This document shows positions 25,844 through 33,393 of a stretch of DNA of 64,000 bases, in pieces. Position 1 is the first letter of the stretch; every line of letters starts with the position of its first letter. The notes under the pieces were generated by a model. That model made no database searches, was not told where the DNA came from, and was given only the letters and a program-made list of their open reading frames with translations. The position numbers and the translations under genes were made by a program. Origin of the DNA: JAVVHE01 sp038238915 (GTDB taxonomy: Bacteria; Pseudomonadota; Alphaproteobacteria; Sphingomonadales; Sphingomonadaceae); the NCBI GenBank assembly GCA_038238915.1, contig JBBSFH010000005.1, positions 85,298-149,297 on the forward strand, written 5' to 3'.

Positions 25844-27127
25844 TCAGTGCCGCTCGCCGCTGTGGCCATCCTCAGGGCGCAGGACAATCAACCCGTCCTT
25901 CATCACGAGGCGAACCGCGCGGATCGCGCCGATGTCGCTCGTCGGATCACCCGCCACCGCGACCAGATCGGCGAGCAGTCCGGGCTTGAGGCTGCCAACC
26001 TTGTCGGCGATGTGGAACAGGCGCGCGTTGACCGAAGTGGCGGCGATCAGCACGTCGGCGGCGGGCATTCCGGCCCCAGCCATCAGTTCGATTTCGCGCG
26101 CGTTCTCGCCGTGCGCGAACACGCCCACGTCACCGCCCATGCACATCGTCACCTTGGCCGCGCGGGCGAGCGCGAAGGTCTTGCGGTCTGCGATCACGGC
26201 AGCGGGCGCCGGCTCGCGCCCATCCCATCCCCGGTAGCGCGCGATCGCGTCGGTCGCCGCCAGCGTGGGGCAGAGCGCGACGCCGCGCGCGTGCATCAGC
26301 GCGAAAACTTCCGCCGTGCCCTCGGTGCCATGTTCGATCGTATCGACCCCCGCCAGCGTCGCGCGCCGCATCCCCTCCGCCGTACTCGCGTGCGCGGCAA
26401 CGATGCGCCCGGCGGAATGCGCTGCCGCCGTCGCGGCGGTCAACTCGTCGAGCGAGAAGGTCGGCCGACTGTCCTCGCCCGGCCCCCAGCGATAGTCCGC
26501 GTAGAGTTTGACCACATCCGCGCCACGCCCGATCTGGCGGCGCGCGGCGGTCACCAGTGCAGGCCCATCCGCCTCCTCCGCCCCTTGGCCCGGTTCGGCT
26601 CCAGGCTCGAAGCCCTTGGGGCCATAGGCACCCGTAGCAACGAGCGCGCGCGTGGCGACGAGCATGCGCGGACCGGGCACGATGCCCTGCTCGATCGCCT
26701 GCTTGAGGCCCACGTCCGCATAGCCCGCGCCTTCGGTGCCCAGATCGCGCACCGTCGTGAAGCCCGCCATCAGCGTCGCGCGCGCGGCTACCGTTGCGCG
26801 CGCGGTGCGCAGCGCAAGCGGCTCGTGCAAAACCTGATCGTTCCACGGCGTCTCGTTGTACGGATGCAGGAACAGATGCGAATGGCCCTCGATCAGGCCG
26901 GGCAGCAGCGTGGTGCCCGGCAGATCGATCGTCTGCGCGCCCGGCGGGGCTGCAATCTGCGCGCCGACTGCGGTGATGCGCCTGCCCGTGATCAGCACCA
27001 TCCAGCCCGCATGCGGGTGCGGATCGACCCCGTCGAACACCCGCGCGGGGCGCAGCAGCAGCGATTGTTCGGGGGCGGGCGCGGCAGCGGCGAGCAGCAG
27101 AAGTGCGAGCGAAACTATCAGGCGCAT
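25844..27127 (-). CDS. Exported amidohydrolase-family protein (imidazolonepropionase/prolidase-like)
   Basis: A 427-residue metal-dependent hydrolase. The signal peptide (MRLIVSLALLLLAAAAPAP) precedes an amidohydrolase barrel with the metal motif GLIEGHSHLFLHP, TTVRDLGTEGAGY, a metal-ligand lysine in ADVVKLYADYRW, IVAAHASTAEGM and GGDVGVFAHGENA. Relatives in sphingomonads cleave Xaa-Pro dipeptides or cyclic amides. The ATG at 27127 follows GGGGGAC; the frame is open upstream to 27328 but crosses the neighbouring penicillin-acylase gene. It diverges from that gene and resembles the amidohydrolase at 48352-49626. Confidence 0.9.
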   Translation of the reverse strand: MRLIVSLALLLLAAAAPAPEQSLLLRPARVFDGVDPHPHAGWMVLITGRRITAVGAQIAAPPGAQTIDLPGTTLLPGLIEGHSHLFLHPYNETPWNDQVLHEPLALRTARATVAARATLMAGFTTVRDLGTEGAGYADVGLKQAIEQGIVPGPRMLVATRALVATGAYGPKGFEPGAEPGQGAEEADGPALVTAARRQIGRGADVVKLYADYRWGPGEDSRPTFSLDELTAATAAAHSAGRIVAAHASTAEGMRRATLAGVDTIEHGTEGTAEVFALMHARGVALCPTLAATDAIARYRGWDGREPAPAAVIADRKTFALARAAKVTMCMGGDVGVFAHGENAREIELMAGAGMPAADVLIAATSVNARLFHIADKVGSLKPGLLADLVAVAGDPTSDIGAIRAVRLVMKDGLIVLRPEDGHSGERH

Positions 27128-27209
27128 GAACGTCCCCCACAAGCCGGGCTTGGCAGCAGCCCCGGCGACCGATAGCCGTTTGCCATAAAGTGATCGCGGG
27201 GAGAACGGC
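27128..27209. promoter_or_regulatory. Divergent promoter region, amidohydrolase / penicillin acylase
   Basis: This 82-base gap between two divergent genes for exported hydrolases must hold both promoters. I see no clear operator repeat in it. Confidence 0.35.
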
Positions 27210-29405
27210 GTGAGAATGATCGGTTGGCGCGTGGCGCTCCTGACGGCTTCGATGATGGCCGCAGCGCCTGCAATGGCCGCTCCGGGCGATACCGCGCGGT
27301 GGGCGCGCGAGGCAGCCACGGTGAGCATCGAGCGAGATCAATGGGGCATCGCGCACGTCCACGGGCATAGCGACGCGGATGCGGTGTTCGGCGCGATCTA
27401 TGCTCAGGCCGAGGACGATTTTCCCAGGATCGAAGCCAATTATCTGACCGCACTCGGCCGCACCGCCGAAGCGGCGGGCGAGGGGGCGATCTGGGCCGAT
27501 CTGCGGCAGCGGATGTTCATCGATCCCGCCGATCTCAAAGCGAAATATGCCGCCAGCCCGGCTTGGCTGCGCGCGCTGATGGTCGCGTGGGCGGACGGCC
27601 TCAACTTTTATCTCGCGTCCCACCCCGCCGTGCATCCGCGCGTGCTCACCCGCTTCGAGCCGTGGATGGCGCTTTCCTTCACCGAAGGCAGCATCGGCGG
27701 TGATATCGAGAGCATCCGTCTGTCCAAGCTCGCCGCCTTTTACGGCGGCCACACCGCGCCCGAGTCGCCCGACAGCGGCGACGGGCAGCCTCGGGGCGAG
27801 GCCGATCCCACCGGCTCGAACGGGATCGCCATCGCGCCCTCGCACACGGTTGCGGGCCATGCGCTGCTGCTCATCAACCCGCACACCAGCTTCTTCTTCC
27901 GCTCCGAACTGCAGATGACGAGCGACGCGGGGTTAAACGCCTACGGAGCTTCCACCTGGGGACAGTTCTTCATCTACCAGGGCTTCAACGAACACGCCGG
28001 CTGGATGCACACATCTAGCAATGTCGACGTGATCGATGAGTTCGCCGAAACCGTGCGCGCGACCGGAGGACTGCGCTATCGATACGGCAGCGAGGATCGG
28101 CCGTTCCGGAAGTCCACGGTGACCATCCGTTACCGCGCGAACGATGGCAAAGTCCGAACGCGCGATTTCACCGTGTACCGCACCCATCACGGCCCGGTCG
28201 TCCGCCGCGAGGGCAACAAGTGGATCGCGGTTTCGCTGATGAACAAGCCGATTGAGGCGCTCGAACAATCATGGCTTCGAACGCGCGCGCATGATTACGC
28301 GCAGTTCGTGAAGGTGGCAGCGCTCCAGGCCAATTCTTCCAACAACACGCTCTTCGCCGACGACAAGGGCGAGATCGCGTACCTCCACCCTCAGTTCGTG
28401 CCGCGCCGCGACGACCGGCTCGATTACATGCACCCGGTCGATGGTGCCGACCCTGCCGCCGACTGGCACGGCCTCCATAGCGTGGCCGAGCTCCCGCACG
28501 TGGTTAGCCCCCTGAACGGCTGGCTGATGAATACCAACGACGCCCCGTGGGCGGCGGCGGGGAAGGACAGCCCGCGCCAGGCGGATTTCCCGCGCTACAT
28601 GGACCAGTTCGGCGAGAATTCGCGGGGCCTGCATGCCGTCAGCCTGCTTCGCGCCACGCCGCACTTCACCCCAGAAACCCTGATCGCGGCCGCTTATGAT
28701 CCCGCGCTCCCCGCGTTCGATCGCCTGCTGCCGCCACTGTTCGCCGCCTTCGATGCCCTGCCCGCGAACGATCCACAGCACGCGCGCCTCGCCCAACCCA
28801 TCGCGCTGCTGCGCGCGTGGGACCGACGCTGGGCGGCGCAATCGACCGCGACCTCGCTCGCGGTCTTCTGGGGCGAGACGTTGCGCGATGGTGTGAAGTC
28901 GGACGCGCCGCTGCAGATGCTCTCGGTCATCGACCAGATGGCGGCGACCCCCGCGTCCGCCCAACTCGCCGCGCTCGCCGCCGCGACCGATCGTCTGAAG
29001 GCAGACTTTGGTGACTGGCGCGTGCCGTGGGGGGAGATCAACCGGTTCCAGCGCCGGACCGCCGACATCGTGCAGACGTTTGACGATGCCGCGCCAAGCA
29101 TCCCCGTCGCTTTCACCTCGGCGCAGTGGGGTTCGCTCGCCTCTTTCGGCGCCAAGGCCTATCCCGGTACGCATCGTTATTATGGCACCAGTGGCAACAG
29201 CTTCGTCGCGGTCGTCGAGTTCGGCCCGCAACTTCGCGCGTGGGCGGTGACGGCGGGCGGCGAAAGCGGCGACCCCGCGTCACCGCACTTCGACGATCAG
29301 GCGGAACGCTATGCGAAAGGCGATCTCCGGCCCGTTCTATTCTCGGCCGCCGAGCGCAAGGGCCATGTCGCGCGAAAATATCATCCGGGCGAGATCGCGC
29401 GATAA
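27210..29405 (+). CDS. Penicillin acylase family (Ntn-hydrolase) protein
   Basis: A 731-residue exported precursor with a signal peptide ending near AMAAP (residue 24). The alpha-chain begins with VSIERDQWGIAHVHGHSDAD. The autoproteolytic site is Gly202-Ser203 in DPTGSNGIAIAPSHTV, where Ser203 would become the N-terminal nucleophile of the beta-chain. The beta-chain has LLINPHTSFFF and an oxyanion-type asparagine segment (LQANSSNNTLFAD). Relatives hydrolyse beta-lactam side chains, acyl-homoserine lactones or other amides; the closest type here is the AHL/cephalosporin acylase-like group. The start is GTG at 27210 or ATG at 27216, behind GGGGAG. AHL acylation state could be relevant to the LuxR solo at 6037, but nothing in the sequence proves it. 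Confidence 0.92.
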   Translation: MRMIGWRVALLTASMMAAAPAMAAPGDTARWAREAATVSIERDQWGIAHVHGHSDADAVFGAIYAQAEDDFPRIEANYLTALGRTAEAAGEGAIWADLRQRMFIDPADLKAKYAASPAWLRALMVAWADGLNFYLASHPAVHPRVLTRFEPWMALSFTEGSIGGDIESIRLSKLAAFYGGHTAPESPDSGDGQPRGEADPTGSNGIAIAPSHTVAGHALLLINPHTSFFFRSELQMTSDAGLNAYGASTWGQFFIYQGFNEHAGWMHTSSNVDVIDEFAETVRATGGLRYRYGSEDRPFRKSTVTIRYRANDGKVRTRDFTVYRTHHGPVVRREGNKWIAVSLMNKPIEALEQSWLRTRAHDYAQFVKVAALQANSSNNTLFADDKGEIAYLHPQFVPRRDDRLDYMHPVDGADPAADWHGLHSVAELPHVVSPLNGWLMNTNDAPWAAAGKDSPRQADFPRYMDQFGENSRGLHAVSLLRATPHFTPETLIAAAYDPALPAFDRLLPPLFAAFDALPANDPQHARLAQPIALLRAWDRRWAAQSTATSLAVFWGETLRDGVKSDAPLQMLSVIDQMAATPASAQLAALAAATDRLKADFGDWRVPWGEINRFQRRTADIVQTFDDAAPSIPVAFTSAQWGSLASFGAKAYPGTHRYYGTSGNSFVAVVEFGPQLRAWAVTAGGESGDPASPHFDDQAERYAKGDLRPVLFSAAERKGHVARKYHPGEIAR

Positions 29406-29453
29406 GGGCTTAAGCGCGCCTCCCAGCCCGCTCGATCGATTTTGCTTCGAGGA

Positions 29454-31388
29454 TCAACTGGCCTGCAGATACTGCCCGAACCAGCTCGCCATGCGACGCT
29501 CCAGATCATGCACGGTCTCCGGTTTGCGGAAGTGGTGACCCTCACCGCCATAGATAACGAGATCGGTCCGCACGCCCATCGCCTTTAGACCGTGCCAGAA
29601 CTGCAGGGATTGCGCCGCCGGGCATTCGACATCTAGCTCGCCGACATAGATCAGCGTGGGAGTTCGCGCCGCCTTGATGTTGGTGAGCGGCGATAGCTTC
29701 ACGTAGATCGCCGGATCGTCGTAGGCAGATGCTCCGAAAAACGGGATCATCCATTGATCGATGCCATTCTGGCCGTAGTAGCTCACCCAGTCGCCGATCC
29801 CCGCGCCCGCAACCGCAGCCTTGAAGCGCGTGCTGTGCGTCACCGTCCACATCGTCATGTAACCGCCATAGGAATGACCGAACACACCGAGCCGCGCGTC
29901 GTCGACGGGGGCGATCTTCTCGACCGCATCCACGCCAGCCAGAATATCGCGCAAGTCCCCGCCACCAAAATCGCGCACGTTCGCGCGCGTGAAGACCTCG
30001 CCCTGACCGTAGGAGCCGCGCGGATTGGGCAGGAAGATGAAATAGCCGCTCTGGATCAGCGTTGCATCGCTGCCTTTCCAGAGGTAGGTAGGTGTGGTTG
30101 CAGACGATGGCCCGCCGTGGACCTGCACGATCATCGGGTAGCTCTTGCCCGGCACGGTCTTGGGTGCGAGCAGCCAGCCTTGGACCGTATAGCCGTCGCT
30201 CTGCCAGCTGACGCTGCGAGCCTGGACCTTGGGCAGCAGCGCCGCGTTCATGTGCGTGACCGGATCGAAGGCGAGCGTGCCCGCCGCCTTGCCGAGCAGG
30301 ATTTCGGGGGGCTGGGTGAAATCCTGGCGGACCGTGGCGACTGTCCTGCCATCCGCGCTGACCGCGATGTCGTCGTCGGCTGCGTGCAGCGTGACCGGCG
30401 CGGACCACAGCCGCTGAAGTTGCGCGCGGCCATTGCCCAGTGCAACGTGATCGATCTCGCGCTGATCGCCGTTCAGCCGGGTCACGATCGGGTCGTGCGA
30501 TTGCCAATTCAGCGAGACGATGGTCGCGTGCGCGCCCTCGGTCAGGTTCTTCGGGGCCACGCCGCCGCTCAATGGCACGCTGAACAGATCGCCGCCGACT
30601 GGGCCGAAGTCGCTCATCAGCCCGCCGATGAACAGCACGGTCTTGCCGTCGGGCGAAACGCGCGGCCGGTTCATCTGGAAAGACGGCGCTGCTATCACGC
30701 GCGCGGCACCGCCCTGTATGTCGATCGCGACCAGTTTGGCGACCCACCAGTTATTGTCACCATTGCCCTTGGCGGCAGTCCCGACGAAGCCGCGTCCATC
30801 GGGCATCCAGCTATATTCGTACACGAACGTATCGGACGGCGAGACAAAGCGGAGTTCGCCGCCGCGCGCCGGGACGATCGCGATCCGCTGCTCATCATCA
30901 TCGGTGCCGATTTCGCCGACCTGAGGCGCGCCCGCCTCGACCGCGCCGATCTGCTTGCGCGGAGCGGCGACCGCCAGCAGGGCTATGGTGCTGCCGTCGG
31001 GCGACCAGGTGGGGTGTGCGGCGATGCCTTTGAGTGTGGCGATCGCGGTCGGCCGGTTGTCCTGCGTTGTGTACAGCGTCGCGGTGCCGGTGCGCTTGTC
31101 TTGCGCCACAAAGGCGATGTGCTTGCCGTCGGGCGACCAGGCAGGGCCTTCGTAGCGGCAGGTGTTGCACGGATCGATGCTGGCGAGCACCGCACCACCA
31201 TGCGCCGCGCGCACGACGATCGTTCCATGAGGATCGGGCGCTGCGGTGTCGGCGGCCTCGGTCGCCTCGATATCCGCAAGTCGGTCGCCGGCGGGGGTCA
31301 CCGCGAGGTTCTGGAACGTGTGTAGTTCGGGGGCGGCGGTGGCCGCTGTCGAAGCGGCACAAAGGGCCGCGATCAGCAAGAATTTCAA
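29454..31388 (-). CDS. S9 family prolyl oligopeptidase (acylaminoacyl-peptidase-like)
   Basis: A 644-residue exported peptidase. The signal peptide (MKFLLIAALCAASTAATAA) is followed by a beta-propeller with repeated WSPDG and SPDGKTV blades, and a C-terminal hydrolase domain. The triad is Ser506 (GHSYGGYM), Asp586 (GELDVECP) and His618 (GGEGHHF). It differs in the nucleophile motif from the S9 protein at 608-2656 (GGSGGG), so the two are distant paralogues. It converges on the penicillin acylase gene and diverges from the class IV aminotransferase gene. It would act on peptides in the periplasm. Confidence 0.93.
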   Translation of the reverse strand: MKFLLIAALCAASTAATAAPELHTFQNLAVTPAGDRLADIEATEAADTAAPDPHGTIVVRAAHGGAVLASIDPCNTCRYEGPAWSPDGKHIAFVAQDKRTGTATLYTTQDNRPTAIATLKGIAAHPTWSPDGSTIALLAVAAPRKQIGAVEAGAPQVGEIGTDDDEQRIAIVPARGGELRFVSPSDTFVYEYSWMPDGRGFVGTAAKGNGDNNWWVAKLVAIDIQGGAARVIAAPSFQMNRPRVSPDGKTVLFIGGLMSDFGPVGGDLFSVPLSGGVAPKNLTEGAHATIVSLNWQSHDPIVTRLNGDQREIDHVALGNGRAQLQRLWSAPVTLHAADDDIAVSADGRTVATVRQDFTQPPEILLGKAAGTLAFDPVTHMNAALLPKVQARSVSWQSDGYTVQGWLLAPKTVPGKSYPMIVQVHGGPSSATTPTYLWKGSDATLIQSGYFIFLPNPRGSYGQGEVFTRANVRDFGGGDLRDILAGVDAVEKIAPVDDARLGVFGHSYGGYMTMWTVTHSTRFKAAVAGAGIGDWVSYYGQNGIDQWMIPFFGASAYDDPAIYVKLSPLTNIKAARTPTLIYVGELDVECPAAQSLQFWHGLKAMGVRTDLVIYGGEGHHFRKPETVHDLERRMASWFGQYLQAS

Positions 31389-31531
31389 ACGTCACTCCCG
31401 GCGCAGACACCAACCCGTCGATCTGCCGTCCGGGCAGCGAACCATTGGATCGCCGCCACGCTACCGCCGCTTTCATGACCGCGCCAGCCTGCGGATGGCG
31501 CGCGGGCCGAACGCTGGTCTATGCTGCTGCG
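31389..31531. promoter_or_regulatory. Divergent intergenic region, S9 peptidase / aminotransferase
   Basis: This 143-base gap must contain promoters for both divergent genes. No repeat, riboswitch or recognisable operator was found by eye. Confidence 0.35.
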
Positions 31532-32455
31532 ATGGCTCACGGCACGCATGATTTTACTCCCGATCCGCGCAACGCGGACATCCTGATCAACGTCAACGGC
31601 GCGCTCGTCCCACGCGCGGACGCGATGGTTTCGGTCTTCGATTCGGGCTTCATGCTCGGCGACGGTATGTGGGAGGGGCTGCGCGTCCACGCCGGGCGGA
31701 TCGCGTTCCTCGATCAGCATCTCGATCGCCTGTGGGAGGGCGCGAAGGCGATCTTCATGGAGATCGGCATCGATCGCGCCGCGCTCGAGCGTCGCCTGTT
31801 CGACACGATCGACGCGAACGACATGGGCGCGGGCTGCCACATCCGGCTGATGGTGACGCGCGGCATCCGCTCCACCCCGTATCAGGATCCGCGCGTGGTG
31901 GTTTCCCCCGCGACCATCGTCATTATCGCCGAGCATAAGGATCCGCCGCCGAGCACCATCGAGAGCGGGATCACGCTGTTCACCGTGCATGTGCGACGCG
32001 GTTTCCCCGATGTGCAGGATCCCAAGCTCAATTCGCACTCCAAGCTCAACTGCATCACCGCGTGTATCCAAGCGACGCAGGCAGGCGCGGACGAGGCGCT
32101 GATGCTCGATCCGCACGGCTTTGTCGCCACTTGCAACTCCACCCACTTCTTCATCGTGCGCCGGGGTGAGGTCTGGACCTCCACGGGTGATTATTGCCTT
32201 GGCGGGATCACGCGCAGCAATGTGATCGCGATCTGCCGCGCCGAGGGGATCCCGGTGTTCGAGCGCAATTTCTCGCTGACCGATGTGTACGGCGCGGATG
32301 AAGCCTTCGTCACCGGCACCTTCGCAGGGGTCGTGCCGGTGACCACCATCGACGGGCGACGGTTGACCGAGGCGCGCGGGCCGATGGTCGAGCGGCTGCA
32401 GGGGCTTTACCGCGCGCTGATCGATCGGGATTGCGCGGCGCGGGCGCGTCCGTGA
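31532..32455 (+). CDS. Class IV aminotransferase (branched-chain/D-amino acid aminotransferase-like)
   Basis: A 307-residue PLP enzyme. ILINVNGALVPRADAMVSVF and DSGFMLGDGMWEGLRV match the N-terminal domain of BCAT/DAAT proteins. The probable Schiff-base lysine is Lys165 in QDPKLNSHSKLNC, and GITRSNVIAICRAEGIPVFE and FVTGTFAGVVPVTTIDG form the cofactor phosphate region. It transfers amino groups between amino acids and 2-oxoacids; I cannot separate branched-chain from other substrates. The ATG at 31532 fits the conserved N-terminus, and a longer open frame upstream is non-coding. Its TGA overlaps the GTG of the sulfotransferase-like gene. Plant BCAT-like proteins are a fusion of these same two domains. 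Confidence 0.9.
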   Translation: MAHGTHDFTPDPRNADILINVNGALVPRADAMVSVFDSGFMLGDGMWEGLRVHAGRIAFLDQHLDRLWEGAKAIFMEIGIDRAALERRLFDTIDANDMGAGCHIRLMVTRGIRSTPYQDPRVVVSPATIVIIAEHKDPPPSTIESGITLFTVHVRRGFPDVQDPKLNSHSKLNCITACIQATQAGADEALMLDPHGFVATCNSTHFFIVRRGEVWTSTGDYCLGGITRSNVIAICRAEGIPVFERNFSLTDVYGADEAFVTGTFAGVVPVTTIDGRRLTEARGPMVERLQGLYRALIDRDCAARARP

Positions 32456-33183
32456 CGATCCGGGTCGCGATGTGGTCCGGCCCGCGCAACATCTCGACCG
32501 CGCTGATGCGCAGCTTCGGTGCGCGGGCGGATACGGTAGTGAGCGACGAGCCGTTCTATGGCTGCTACCTGCGCGAGACACGCGCGCAACATCCGATGGC
32601 GGACACAATCATCGCCGATATGGACTGCGAGTGGCACTCGGTCGCTTCGGCGTTGAGTGGCCCGCCGCCCACGCCGCGCGCGGTCTGGTATCAAAAGCAC
32701 ATGGCGCATCACATGGTCGGCGCGGTTGCGCCGGACGATCTGGTGAGCGTGCGCCACGCCTTCCTGATCCGCGAACCCGCGCGGATGATCGCCTCGTATC
32801 TCGGCAAACGCGAGACCGTCCGTGCGGTCGATCTTGGCCTTGCCGCGCAGCGCGCGTTTTTCGATCGCGAAGCCGATCGGCGGGGAGTGCCGCCGCCGGT
32901 GATCGATGCGGCCGATGTGCTGGCCGATCCGGCGGGCACGCTCGCGCGGCTTTGCGATGCGCTCGGCATAGGCTGGGATGCCGCGATGCTCGCTTGGGCA
33001 CCGGGGCCGCGCGCGACCGACGGCATCTGGTCGCCCCACTGGTATGGGCGCGTGCTCGAGACGACGGGGTTCGAGCACGGTGAGGGGCCTGCGACCGTGC
33101 TCGACGATGCGGCGGCGGCGGTGGCGCTCCAATGCGACGATGATTATGCCTATCTTCGCCGCTTCCGGACCTCGCGGGCGTGA
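32452..33183 (+). CDS. Sulfotransferase-like P-loop protein
   Basis: A 243-residue protein with an N-terminal nucleotide-phosphate loop MWSGPRNISTALMRSF (residues 7-22), a form of the PAPS 5'-phosphosulfate motif, and a later VRHAFLIREPARMIASYL segment of the kind that binds the 3'-phosphate in sulfotransferases. The GTG start overlaps the aminotransferase stop (GTGA at 32452-32455), so both are made together. The same pair of domains is fused in the Arabidopsis branched-chain-aminotransferase-like proteins 1 and 2, which suggests a conserved joint function. Sulfotransferase activity itself is not shown for the family that I know of. Confidence 0.82.
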   Translation: MTIRVAMWSGPRNISTALMRSFGARADTVVSDEPFYGCYLRETRAQHPMADTIIADMDCEWHSVASALSGPPPTPRAVWYQKHMAHHMVGAVAPDDLVSVRHAFLIREPARMIASYLGKRETVRAVDLGLAAQRAFFDREADRRGVPPPVIDAADVLADPAGTLARLCDALGIGWDAAMLAWAPGPRATDGIWSPHWYGRVLETTGFEHGEGPATVLDDAAAAVALQCDDDYAYLRRFRTSRA

Positions 33184-33393
33184 GTGGAGCGCTACTGTGC
33201 CCGACTTCTACGAAGATGCAGCGACGGTCCCGACCCTGAACCCGAAATGTATCCGCTAGTAATGGCCGGGACAGACTGACAGAATCGTTTAAACCGGCAC
33301 CAAGTTTACATCTTGTACATGTCCCGCATCGCGCGACACTATCGTTCATCTTCGGGCGTTACAGCGATGATGTTCGCTTGCCAGGAGACGACG
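33184..33393. promoter_or_regulatory. Upstream region of the Ala-rich lipoprotein gene
   Basis: This 210-base gap is distinctly more AT-rich than its surroundings near 33285-33325 (GTTTAAACCGG, AAGTTTACATCTTGTACATG), which fits a promoter. Small in-frame ATGs at 33313 and 33367 lie in the lipoprotein frame but upstream of its signal sequence. I see no other gene. Confidence 0.35.

Noticed and set aside
26130..27884. 584-codon minus-strand frame through the amidohydrolase and penicillin-acylase genes
   Set aside because: It crosses two supported genes and their divergent promoters, and has shadow-frame composition.
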